Positions 8,499 to 15,672 of a stretch of DNA of 43,782 bases are shown here, one piece after another. Under the pieces are notes generated by a model. It was not told the origin of the DNA. It ran no database searches and saw only the letters and a list, made by a program, of their open reading frames with translations. The translations under genes were made by a program, and so were the position numbers. The DNA is from an uncultured Mycoplasmatota bacterium (GTDB lineage Bacteria; Bacillota_I; Bacilli_A; RF39; UBA660). The DNA lies in contig CASEIJ010000031.1 of assembly GCA_949288035.1 (NCBI GenBank), forward strand, positions 77,929 through 121,710. Reading direction: 5' to 3'. The first letter of the stretch is position 1. Each line of letters begins with the position of its first letter.

Positions 8499-9770
8499 AT
8501 GGATATCAGTAAATATTTAACAGTAGGTGCTTTAACAAGATATTTAAAAATGAAATTTGATTCAGATACACATCTTAGAAAAGTTTATCTAAAGGGAGAA
8601 ATATCTAATTTTAAAGCACATTCAACAGGTCATTTTTATTTTTCTATCAAAGATGAAACCAGTAAAATAAATGCGATTATGTTTGCTTCTAATGCCAGAA
8701 AACTTCCATTTATGCCAAAAGATGGAATGAAGATTTTAGTAGTTGGTCGTGTCAGTGTATACGAAGCAACAGGAAATTATCAAATTTATGTAGAAGATAT
8801 GATTGAAGATGGGATTGGCAATTTATATGTTGCTTTTGAACAATTAAAAGAAAAATTATCAAAAGAGGGATTGTTTGATCCAAAATACAAAAAACCAATT
8901 CCGAAATATCCGGAACGTATTGGAATTATTACTGCGCCAACCGGAGCAGCGATTCGTGATATTCTTTCTACAATTAAACGTAGGTATCCAATCTGTGAAA
9001 CAATTTTATTTCCAAGTTTAGTACAAGGAGATTTAGCCAAAGACGATTTAGTAAAGAAAATAGAAATGGCACAAGATTATCATTTAGATGTTTTAATTGT
9101 TGGCCGTGGTGGTGGTTCTTTAGAAGATATGTGGCCATTTAATGAAGAATGTGTTGCTAGAGCAATCTTTGCTTCCAATGTGCCAGTGATCAGTGCAGTG
9201 GGACATGAGGTTGATTATACAATTAGCGATTTTGTGAGTGATTTACGTGCTCCGACACCAACCGGAGCAGCGGAAATGGCCGTACCTAATGTAACTGACT
9301 TACAAGAGCAATTGTTACAATATCAAGTTCGTATGAAAGAAGCAATGCATAAAATTGTGAATTATCAAAAAATATATTTTGAGAGTTTAAAAACTAGTTA
9401 TGTGTTAAAAAATCCCAATGCGATATATGAACCAAAAAAACAACAATTAGATTTAACTTACGAGAGATTGAGAACTTTAATTTTAAATAATTTAGAACAT
9501 GCGAAAAATAATTTTTTAATCTTAAAACAATCATCTATATTAAAAAATCCAACGCGATTATATGAACCATCCATGCAAAATTTAAAGCATGTGATCGATA
9601 AATTAGAAATGTTAAATCCACTGTCTATTTTAGGAAGAGGATATACGATTACTTATCAAGGTGATCATTTAGTTAAAAATATTGAAGATGTAAAAGTAGG
9701 GGAATCATTACAAGTTAGAATGCAAAATGGAATGATAAATACGAAAGTATTAGATAAGAAAGGATTATAA
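8499..9770 (+). CDS. xseA: Exodeoxyribonuclease VII large subunit
   Basis: A 423-residue XseA. An N-terminal OB-fold (about 1-100; LKGEISNFKAHSTGHFYFSI) is followed by the catalytic domain with IGIITAPTGAAIRDI, LIVGRGGGSLEDMWPFN and SAVGHEVDYTISDFVSDLRAPTPTGAAE. A helical C-terminal half contains two visible copies of a short KNP...YEP motif (about 306-312 and 348-354) and ends in LSILGRGYTIT. With XseB it degrades single-stranded DNA in both directions. The start has a GGTGAT site. The two-base gap to xseB indicates coupled translation. Confidence 0.96.
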   Translation: MDISKYLTVGALTRYLKMKFDSDTHLRKVYLKGEISNFKAHSTGHFYFSIKDETSKINAIMFASNARKLPFMPKDGMKILVVGRVSVYEATGNYQIYVEDMIEDGIGNLYVAFEQLKEKLSKEGLFDPKYKKPIPKYPERIGIITAPTGAAIRDILSTIKRRYPICETILFPSLVQGDLAKDDLVKKIEMAQDYHLDVLIVGRGGGSLEDMWPFNEECVARAIFASNVPVISAVGHEVDYTISDFVSDLRAPTPTGAAEMAVPNVTDLQEQLLQYQVRMKEAMHKIVNYQKIYFESLKTSYVLKNPNAIYEPKKQQLDLTYERLRTLILNNLEHAKNNFLILKQSSILKNPTRLYEPSMQNLKHVIDKLEMLNPLSILGRGYTITYQGDHLVKNIEDVKVGESLQVRMQNGMINTKVLDKKGL

Positions 9771-9772
9771 AT

Positions 9773-10015
9773 ATGAAAAAAGAAAATATGAAATTTGAAA
9801 ATAAAATTAAATTATTAGAGAAGACAATTAATGAGTTAGAAAGTGGAGAAGTTGATTTAGAAGAATCTATTAAAAAATATACAGAAGCAATGAAATTAGT
9901 TCAAGCGTGTGATAAGCAGTTAAAAGAAATTGAGGAACAAGTTTCTAAAATCGTCTTAGAAGATGGAACTGAACAGGATTTTTCTATTGAAAGAGAAGAT
10001 AATTCGCTTGATTAA
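9773..10015 (+). CDS. xseB: Exodeoxyribonuclease VII small subunit
   Basis: An 80-residue helical hairpin protein matching XseB: FENKIKLLEKTINELESGEVDLEESIKKYTEAM is the family core, followed by LVQACDKQLKEIEEQV. Several XseB copies bind one XseA to build exonuclease VII. It starts two bases after xseA. A second in-frame ATG five codons in is possible, but the first retains an AAAGGA site. In Bacillus ispA and dxs follow; here a terminator and spoIVB follow, so the isoprenoid genes are missing from this locus. Confidence 0.95.
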   Translation: MKKENMKFENKIKLLEKTINELESGEVDLEESIKKYTEAMKLVQACDKQLKEIEEQVSKIVLEDGTEQDFSIEREDNSLD

Positions 10016-10040
10016 ATGCCAAAAAATTGGCATTTTTTTG
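10014..10040 (+). terminator. Terminator after xseB
   Basis: A 9-bp stem (10014-10022 with 10027-10035), AAAA loop and a T run. Confidence 0.88.
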
Positions 10041-10059
10041 TTACTATAATCTATCTTTT

Positions 10060-10092
10060 ATTTGGTAATAATAATAGTGTAATCTACCAAAT
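10060..10092. repeat. Inverted repeat in the spoIVB upstream region
   Basis: ATTTGGTA at 10060-10067 is repeated as TACCAAAT at 10085-10092, with a 17-base AT-rich spacer. It lies 20 bases before the spoIVB start and could be an operator or a leader hairpin. No classic -35/-10 pair is obvious nearby. Role unknown. Confidence 0.5.
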
Positions 10093-10111
10093 GTATGTAA
10101 GGAGATGAATT

Positions 10112-11104
10112 ATGAAATTTAAAAAATTAAAAAAAATTTTATTAATTTTTCTTCTATCATTTATTATTATGCCAACAGGTACGCTTGCCTATTCAGATTA
10201 TGTCTATGCTGGAGGAGATAATATAGGAATTGAACTTCGTTCTAAAGGTGTTATGATCATTGGAACATATAAAGTAAAAGACGAATATCCAGCAAAAGAG
10301 GCAGGTTTGAAGAGTGGAGATATGATTACAGCAATTAACAATCAGACAGTAACAAGCATCACGGATATGGTCGATATCATTCATGCAAATGAAGAAGATG
10401 ATCATATAACAATTACTTATATACGTGGTTTAGAAAAAATGAAAACAAATTTAAAAATTCAAAAAGAAGATTCTGTTTATAAAACAGGGTTATATGTAAA
10501 AGATAGTATTACAGGCATAGGAACACTAAGTTTTATTGATCCAAATACCAAAAAATTTGGAGCACTAGGTCATGAAATCATTGAAAAAACAACTGGAAAA
10601 TTATTAGAAATTAAAGATGGAAAAATATTTGATTCTAGTGTTACTGATATTGTACGTAGTGAAAATGGTTCACCAGGCGAAAAGAATGCGAAATTTTATT
10701 CTGATCAAATAAATGGAGTTGTATTTGCAAATACAGAAGAAGGTATTTTTGGTAATTATACAAATACCATCTCTGATAGAAAGTTATATCAGGTAGCTAC
10801 TCCAGAAGAAATTAAATTAGGAAAAGCACAAATGCTTACTGTATTAGAAGGAGAGCAAGTAGAAAGTTGGGAAATTGAAATATTAAAAATAGGAGATAAT
10901 ACAGAAAAAAATAAAAATATTTTATTTGAAATCACTGACCCTAAACTTTTAGAAAAGAGTGGAGGTGTCGTTGCAGGAATGAGTGGTTCACCTATTATTC
11001 AAGATGATAAGATTATTGCTGCTGTAACACATGTCGTTGTTGACAATCCCAAACGTGGATATGGAATATTTATTACAAATATGTTAGAAGAATCTGAAAA
11101 GTAA
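10112..11104 (+). CDS. spoIVB: SpoIVB-family serine peptidase (S55)
   Basis: A 330-residue protein with an N-terminal membrane or signal helix (about 8-26), a PDZ domain (about 36-115) and a C-terminal S55 peptidase domain. The triad of Bacillus SpoIVB (His, Asp, Ser) is intact: His154 in GALGHEI, Asp276 in EITDPKLL and Ser291 in GMSGSPII, with the Asp-Ser spacing of 15 residues found in Bacillus. The C-terminus AAVTHVVVDNPKRGYGIFI is also typical. In spore-formers SpoIVB is secreted from the forespore and triggers pro-sigma-K processing via SpoIVFA. The start has AAGGAGATG. It is shorter than Bacillus SpoIVB (about 425 residues), mainly in the N-terminal part. Confidence 0.92.
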   Translation: MKFKKLKKILLIFLLSFIIMPTGTLAYSDYVYAGGDNIGIELRSKGVMIIGTYKVKDEYPAKEAGLKSGDMITAINNQTVTSITDMVDIIHANEEDDHITITYIRGLEKMKTNLKIQKEDSVYKTGLYVKDSITGIGTLSFIDPNTKKFGALGHEIIEKTTGKLLEIKDGKIFDSSVTDIVRSENGSPGEKNAKFYSDQINGVVFANTEEGIFGNYTNTISDRKLYQVATPEEIKLGKAQMLTVLEGEQVESWEIEILKIGDNTEKNKNILFEITDPKLLEKSGGVVAGMSGSPIIQDDKIIAAVTHVVVDNPKRGYGIFITNMLEESEK

Positions 11105-11128
11105 GATATTCATATCTTACTTTTGTTG
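11097..11128 (+). terminator. Hairpin terminator after spoIVB
   Basis: A perfect 12-bp stem (11097-11108 with 11113-11124) with a TTCA loop. The T run is short, so termination strength is uncertain. Confidence 0.7.
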
Positions 11129-11150
11129 TATAATAAGAAAGAGGTGACTT

Positions 11151-11711
11151 ATGAATTATCAGTTACTTGTAAATAAAGAACACCCTCTTTCTAAAGATGA
11201 TATGAGAAACATTGTACTATATCCCATATTTGAAAGAGAGCAGCTGTTTTATTTAAATCAGAAAGTGATAAAACAATATTTAAAATTAAAAAATAGGGTA
11301 TGGAAGAAGACAGGTATTATGATTGCTTTAGATAGTACATATCGAAGTATAGAAGAGCAAGCCAAGATCATAGAGGAAATGAATATGGAATATGGGGAAG
11401 TTTATACGAAACAGTATGTTTCAAAACCTGGTGAGAGTGAACATCATACTGGACTAGCGATTGATCTTACTATATATGATCATGGTCATTATCTTACAAA
11501 TAATTATGAATTAGAGTCCGCTATTTCTAAATTTAAAGAAATATATCCATTTTTAGGCTATTATGGATTTATTTTAAGATATCCAAAGGGGATGGAACAT
11601 ATTACTAAAATACCCTTTGAAATATGGCATATACGCTATGTAGGAAGAAAGGCTTCCAAACATTTAAAGAAGAAACAACAAGTATTAGAACAATATAAAA
11701 AGAAGTTATAA
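11151..11711 (+). CDS. M15 (VanY/DacB-like) D-Ala-D-Ala carboxypeptidase-type metallopeptidase
   Basis: A 186-residue zinc peptidase of family M15B. The zinc and catalytic motifs are complete: SxHxxGxAxD with Ser96, His98 and Asp105, and ExWH with Glu157, Trp159 and His160 (FEIWHIRYVG). Such enzymes trim the terminal D-Ala from peptidoglycan stem peptides or cleave D,D-dipeptides. No signal peptide or transmembrane segment precedes the domain (starts MNYQLLVNKEHPLS), unlike most VanY proteins, so it may act in the cytoplasm as VanX does, or be exported by another route. It has a GAGGTGA site and overlaps the converging SGNH gene by six bases. Confidence 0.85.
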   Translation: MNYQLLVNKEHPLSKDDMRNIVLYPIFEREQLFYLNQKVIKQYLKLKNRVWKKTGIMIALDSTYRSIEEQAKIIEEMNMEYGEVYTKQYVSKPGESEHHTGLAIDLTIYDHGHYLTNNYELESAISKFKEIYPFLGYYGFILRYPKGMEHITKIPFEIWHIRYVGRKASKHLKKKQQVLEQYKKKL

Positions 11712-11722
11712 AAACTTCTTTA
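11698..11722. terminator. Shared bidirectional hairpin between converging genes
   Basis: A 9-bp stem (11699-11707 with 11713-11721, 5-base loop) covers both stop codons, with A/T-rich flanks on each side. Confidence 0.7.
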
Positions 11723-12458
11723 ACTCTTTTGTAATGACTTGATAACCTTCATCAGACATATGTAATCCTTCTCTTGTATATTCAAGCTTTAAATTTCCTT
11801 CATCATCAATTAATTTATCATATAGATTAATGTATGTAACTTGATATTCATTACATAAATCTTGAATTTGTTGGTTCATTTCTTTAATATTATCATTACT
11901 TCTATCTCTTACCATATCATGATCTATTTTCTCATTATCAGAATCATTTACAGGTAAAATACTTTCTACATATAATTTTGTATTAGGTAACGTAACTTGA
12001 ATATCACTTATAATTTTTTCTATATTTTTTATTGCTTGATTATCTTCTAAATCACTAGTCATACCATCGTTTGTACCAATCATTAAAAATATTTTAGCAG
12101 GATTATAATCATAAACTCTTTCTTTCATTTGTTCTAATATATCACCTGTCGCATTGCCACTTCTACCACCATTAATATAATCATCATTATGAAAATAATT
12201 TTCTAAATCATATTGCTCCGTGATAGAATCACCTAAAAATAAGACTTTATTATTACGATAAACAATTTTTTCTTTAGGCTCGTCTGTTTTACGGCTTAAA
12301 GTGTATTGAACATAAAAAAATTGTCCTATTTGCATCAAAAGAAGAACAAATAATAATACAAATATATGGCTTTGTCTTTTTTCAATGGTGTGCAATTTAT
12401 GTGAAAACAATCGAATGATTTTTTCTGTAATACTTTTTTTCTTTTGAGGGTATTCCAT
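11706..12458 (-). CDS. Membrane-anchored SGNH/GDSL hydrolase
   Basis: A 250-residue protein: a basic cytoplasmic N-terminus, a transmembrane helix (about 31-50), then an SGNH esterase fold outside the membrane. Block I FLGDSITEQY contains nucleophile Ser78; block II has Gly in GGRSGNATG; block III has Asn in IGTNDG; block V has His233 in EGLHMSDEGY. The acid residue that is normally Asp in 'DGLH' is Glu230 here. Family members deacylate cell-wall glycans, teichoic acids or lipids. It has its own promoter and a GGAG site, and overlaps the M15 gene tail to tail. A role in cell-envelope deacetylation is inference. Confidence 0.88.
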   Translation of the reverse strand: MEYPQKKKSITEKIIRLFSHKLHTIEKRQSHIFVLLFVLLLMQIGQFFYVQYTLSRKTDEPKEKIVYRNNKVLFLGDSITEQYDLENYFHNDDYINGGRSGNATGDILEQMKERVYDYNPAKIFLMIGTNDGMTSDLEDNQAIKNIEKIISDIQVTLPNTKLYVESILPVNDSDNEKIDHDMVRDRSNDNIKEMNQQIQDLCNEYQVTYINLYDKLIDDEGNLKLEYTREGLHMSDEGYQVITKELKKFL

Positions 12459-12479
12459 ATTATCAACTCCGCTTTTCTC

Positions 12480-12508
12480 ATTATATAAAAATGTTGTTCT
12501 TACGTCAA
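12480..12508 (-). promoter_or_regulatory. Sigma-A promoter for the SGNH hydrolase gene
   Basis: On the minus strand, TTGACG (12503-12508) and TATAAT (12480-12485) are separated by 17 bases. Confidence 0.75.
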
Positions 12509-12516
12509 TTGTTTTC

Positions 12517-12545
12517 TTGAAATGTCATAGGAAAACATGTATAAT
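12517..12545 (+). promoter_or_regulatory. Sigma-A promoter for the 329-aa repeat-protein gene
   Basis: TTGAAA at 12517-12522 and TATAAT at 12540-12545 are separated by 17 bases, 30 bases before the start codon. It is back to back with the minus-strand promoter at 12480-12508. Confidence 0.75.
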
Positions 12546-12575
12546 ATTTGACATAAAAAGAAAGCGTGACTGATT

Positions 12576-13565
12576 ATGAAAGAACAAACGATTAAATTAT
12601 CTAAAAATATAACAGCAAATTTAAAAAAACAATTGGTCATCACAAAAGACAATGACTATCTAAATTTGCCTTATGTTGAATTTTCTAATCCACTTTTTAT
12701 AGAAAAGAATCATCAAGTATATTATTGTAAACAATGTTTTCAAATAGAAAAACTAATAGAAAATTATTATTCTGTTTTATGTTTTGATGGATATGTTTAT
12801 TTATATGATGCGAATTATCACACTGTATTAGGTAGAGCTGGCAAACGTTTTAAAAAAGAAGATGTGAAAGATTATTATCAAACACCAACTGCACTTTCTT
12901 TTTACGATAAACAAATTCCATATCGTACGAAATTATTTCGTCAATTAAAGCCAATTCAAAATGATATTGCGCGTTTATATTTACTAGATGGCAGTTGTTA
13001 TTTTTATAATCCGAAACGAAATGAAATCATTGGACGTGATAATCATCAATTAGATACATTAAAAGACTGTCATTTTTCTCATATGATTGGATATTTGTAT
13101 GCAATTTCATCTCTTGATAAAACATATTTATATGATATAAAGAATGCTGAAATTGTCGGTACTTTATCTTCCATTCATGATAAAGGATATCGTGAAATTC
13201 CTAAAGTTTCAAATATCGTTGTAGTTAAAACAGAAAATGGAGAATTTTTATATCATATAAAAACCGGGCAAATACTAACACCTACTTTTAGTATCATCCA
13301 AAATCTTGAAATTTATAATACAACTAATCCAGAATATTCTAATGCTCAATTTATTACTTATTTAGATGAAAATCACGAAAATTATATCTCTGGTCGCATT
13401 AATTTAGATGGCAGTTTTATCGATCATGCGGTTACTTGTGTATTAGATGGAAAAGCAACCATCTATCCTTTTGATGAAGAAATATATGATCAAAATATAA
13501 CTTATCAAAAAGTACTTTATTGTTGTAAACAATTAATATCTAACAAAACAAAAACAATAAAATAA
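12576..13565 (+). CDS. Unrecognised repeat protein resembling WG/beta-propeller-like repeats (329 aa)
   Basis: Not recognised by function. The soluble protein, without signal or membrane segment, contains at least four degenerate units of about 22 residues: a hydrophobic strand, Asp-Gly or Asn-Gly, Tyr-x-Tyr and then IxG. They are near residues 66-87 (CFDGYVYLYDANYHTVLGR), 133-154 (YLLDGSCYFYNPKRNEIIGR), 174-196 (DKTYLYDIKNAEIVG) and 214-236 (NGEFLYHIKTGQIL). This pattern recalls WG-type or propeller blades, but blade closure cannot be judged by eye. Cys51 and Cys54 form a CxxC. The gene has its own strong promoter and terminator, so it is a single transcription unit. A binding or scaffold role is a guess. 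Confidence 0.7.
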   Translation: MKEQTIKLSKNITANLKKQLVITKDNDYLNLPYVEFSNPLFIEKNHQVYYCKQCFQIEKLIENYYSVLCFDGYVYLYDANYHTVLGRAGKRFKKEDVKDYYQTPTALSFYDKQIPYRTKLFRQLKPIQNDIARLYLLDGSCYFYNPKRNEIIGRDNHQLDTLKDCHFSHMIGYLYAISSLDKTYLYDIKNAEIVGTLSSIHDKGYREIPKVSNIVVVKTENGEFLYHIKTGQILTPTFSIIQNLEIYNTTNPEYSNAQFITYLDENHENYISGRINLDGSFIDHAVTCVLDGKATIYPFDEEIYDQNITYQKVLYCCKQLISNKTKTIK

Positions 13566-13600
13566 AAAACAGGTTTCTAAATAAAGAAACCTGTTTTATT
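13566..13600. terminator. Strong terminator between the repeat-protein gene and the 38-aa gene
   Basis: A perfect 13-bp stem (13566-13578 with 13585-13597, 6-base loop) with A/T flanks. It can serve both converging transcripts. Confidence 0.85.
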
Positions 13601-13715
13601 AAAAGTATACCAAACAAGAAGTAATAAACATCACAACCATACCAACTAATAAGATAATTGCTATAATTTGGTTACCATTGATACGATGTTTTTTCTTTTT
13701 TGTATTTGTTTTCAT
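13599..13715 (-). CDS. 38-residue single-pass membrane peptide
   Basis: A small gene easily missed by length cut-offs. The ATG at 13713-13715 is preceded by GAGGTGG at a normal distance, and the frame runs 38 codons to TAA at 13599-13601. The peptide has a basic, polar head (MKTNTKKKKHRINGN) and one hydrophobic helix (QIIAIILLVGMVVMFITS). This layout is like small Firmicute membrane proteins such as Prli42 or DUF4044 proteins, but a by-eye resemblance is all that can be claimed. It ends in the shared terminator at 13566-13600 and is divergent from spoIIM. Confidence 0.65.
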   Translation of the reverse strand: MKTNTKKKKHRINGNQIIAIILLVGMVVMFITSCLVYF

Positions 13716-13802
13716 GTTCCACCTCAAGTAACATTATACTATTGATTTAAAAAAAATGGAATAAAAAAATAATTGTTTCATATTTTTAATTAGAGGTGGC
13801 TT

Positions 13803-14423
13803 ATGAGAAAGATATGGGACAAGACATTTCACAAAATTTATACAAATAAACGCATGGTTGTATTTCTATTTACTTTATTATTTATGGCAGTTCTCTTTGG
13901 TTCTTTTTTTGCAACAAAATTAAATACAGATGACATAAATACGATTCAATCTTCATTAGAGACATTCTTCACTATGACAAAACAAAATAAACTAAATCCA
14001 CTTCAAGCTTTTTTTCAATCTTTTGGCGCTAATATCGTATTTACAATTGCTATTTTTCTATTAGGAATTTCTGTAATTGGAGCCCCATTAATGATTGTAT
14101 TATTCTTTATGAAAGCTTTTACTCTTGGTTTTACAATTGCTTCTATGATTAAAATTTATCACTTAAAAGGATTATTATATAGTTTTATCTATATATTCCC
14201 TCATCAGGTAATTAATTTACTTGTATTTATCTTTTTTATTATGTTTTCAATGAGTTTATCTATTACATTATTTCAAGCAATATTAAAGAAAAAAACAGTA
14301 GATTTTTCCAAAGTATTAAATCGCTATCTATTGATTCTTGCTATGACAGTAATTATATTAGTGATTACATCTTTGTTAGAAATATATCTTATGCCATTTT
14401 TGTTTCGTATGGTCCTTTCCTAA
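13803..14423 (+). CDS. spoIIM: Stage II sporulation protein M
   Basis: A 206-residue polytopic membrane protein, close to the 212-214 residues of Bacillus SpoIIM. It has an N-terminal helix after a basic segment (about 17-37), a central LLGISVIGAPLMIVLFFMKAFTLGF typical of the family (about 82-106), YIFPHQVINLLVF and two further helices. SpoIIM belongs to the SpoIID/M/P complex that remodels septal peptidoglycan for engulfment. GAGGTGG precedes the ATG. In Bacillus spoIIM lies next to xerD (ripX) and deoB (drm); here those genes are about 5-7 kb away. A general SpoIIM/DUF95 membrane protein is possible, but the bacterial SpoIIM pattern fits better. Confidence 0.85.
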   Translation: MRKIWDKTFHKIYTNKRMVVFLFTLLFMAVLFGSFFATKLNTDDINTIQSSLETFFTMTKQNKLNPLQAFFQSFGANIVFTIAIFLLGISVIGAPLMIVLFFMKAFTLGFTIASMIKIYHLKGLLYSFIYIFPHQVINLLVFIFFIMFSMSLSITLFQAILKKKTVDFSKVLNRYLLILAMTVIILVITSLLEIYLMPFLFRMVLS

Positions 14424-14450
14424 GACATTGTATTATAATGTCTTTTATAG
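14422..14450 (+). terminator. Hairpin after spoIIM
   Basis: An 8-bp stem (14422-14429 with 14437-14444, 7-base loop) then TTATAG. A possible mnmA -10 box, TATAAT at 14451-14456, follows directly. Confidence 0.6.
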
Positions 14451-14479
14451 TATAATAAACACGGAAATGAGGGAGATTT

Positions 14480-15583
14480 ATGAAACGAGTTGTGATTGGT
14501 ATGAGTGGTGGAGTAGATAGTAGTGTAGCTGCCATTCTATTAAAAAAGCAAGGTTATGATGTCATTGGTCTTTTCATGAGAAATTGGGATAGTTCTATGA
14601 ATAATGACTTCTTAGGGAATCCAAATCTTGATGAACCAATTTGCCCTCAAGAACAAGATTATAATGATGCATTAAAAGTGTGTGAAAAAATAGGAATTCC
14701 TCTTCATCGTGTTGATTTTGTAAAAGAATATTGGGATTATGTATTTACTTATTTTTTAGATGAATTAAAAAAGGGAAGAACGCCAAACCCAGATATTATG
14801 TGTAATAAATATATTAAATTTGATATGTTTTTAAAAGAAGCCAAGAAATTAGGTGCTGATTATATTGCTACAGGACATTATGCAAGAATGGTCAATGGCG
14901 AATTATATCGTGGAGTGGATCGTAATAAAGATCAAACTTATTTTTTAAGCCAACTTTCTAAAGAACAATTACAAGACGTGTTATTTCCAGTTGGTGATTT
15001 AAACAAAGAAGAGGTTCGTAAAATTGCAGAAGAATATGATCTAATCACTGCAAAAAAGAAAGACTCAACAGGAATTTGTTTTATTGGAGAAAGAAATTTT
15101 ACAAAATTTTTAGAAAATTATTTACCAAATCAACCTGGAGATATATTAGATATTAAAACAGGGAAAAAAGTAGGGGAGCATATTGGATTAATGTATTATA
15201 CCATTGGACAACGTCGCGGTCTTAATATTGGTGGATCTAAAGAAAGAATGTTCGTCGTTGGAAAAGATTTAAATAAAAATATTTTATACATTTCTTACGG
15301 AGATAATGAATATTTAGTAAGTGATGCATGTATCATTGATCAAGTAAACTTTAATACAGAAAAACGTCCTACAAAATGTACAGCAAAGTTTCGCTATCGC
15401 CAACCAGATAACGATGTTACGCTAGACTATCTAGAAGATGGTACAATAAAGGTTAACTATCCACAAGGTGTAAAATCAGTTACGCCTGGACAAGCATGTG
15501 TGCTTTATTTAGGTGAACAATGTTTAGGTGGTGGAATTATTAAAGAAGTACAAAAGAATGGTACAAAACTATGGTATCTATAA
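14480..15583 (+). CDS. mnmA: tRNA 2-thiouridylase MnmA (TrmU)
   Basis: A 367-residue MnmA. The N-terminal PP-loop is [10 protein letters not shown] (8-17), followed by FMRNWDS. The two catalytic cysteines are present: Cys108 in [10 protein letters not shown] and Cys200 in [10 protein letters not shown]. The C-terminal tRNA-binding beta-domain includes [14 protein letters not shown] and the end CLGGGII. It thiolates U34 of tRNA Lys, Glu and Gln using sulfur relayed from a cysteine desulfurase. The start has a GAGGGAG site. Usually a desulfurase gene is adjacent in Firmicutes; none is here. A weak hairpin follows. Confidence 0.97.
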   Translation: MKRVVIGMSGGVDSSVAAILLKKQGYDVIGLFMRNWDSSMNNDFLGNPNLDEPICPQEQDYNDALKVCEKIGIPLHRVDFVKEYWDYVFTYFLDELKKGRTPNPDIMCNKYIKFDMFLKEAKKLGADYIATGHYARMVNGELYRGVDRNKDQTYFLSQLSKEQLQDVLFPVGDLNKEEVRKIAEEYDLITAKKKDSTGICFIGERNFTKFLENYLPNQPGDILDIKTGKKVGEHIGLMYYTIGQRRGLNIGGSKERMFVVGKDLNKNILYISYGDNEYLVSDACIIDQVNFNTEKRPTKCTAKFRYRQPDNDVTLDYLEDGTIKVNYPQGVKSVTPGQACVLYLGEQCLGGGIIKEVQKNGTKLWYL

Positions 15584-15612
15584 TGTGTTTATTTAACACA
15601 TGTTATACTTTT
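15583..15612 (+). terminator. Probable terminator after mnmA
   Basis: A 7-bp stem ATGTGTT/AACACAT (15583-15589 with 15595-15601, 5-base loop) followed by a T-rich but interrupted tail. Confidence 0.55.
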
Positions 15613-15621
15613 ACTTTACAC

Positions 15622-15649
15622 TTGACATTTGACTATGAAGTGATAAAAT
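15622..15649 (+). promoter_or_regulatory. Sigma-A promoter for the HTH protein gene
   Basis: Consensus TTGACA at 15622-15627 and TAAAAT at 15644-15649 with a 16-base spacer, followed by AGGAGG at 15656-15661. Confidence 0.75.
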
Positions 15650-15672
15650 GATAATAGGAGGTCGCAGGGAGT

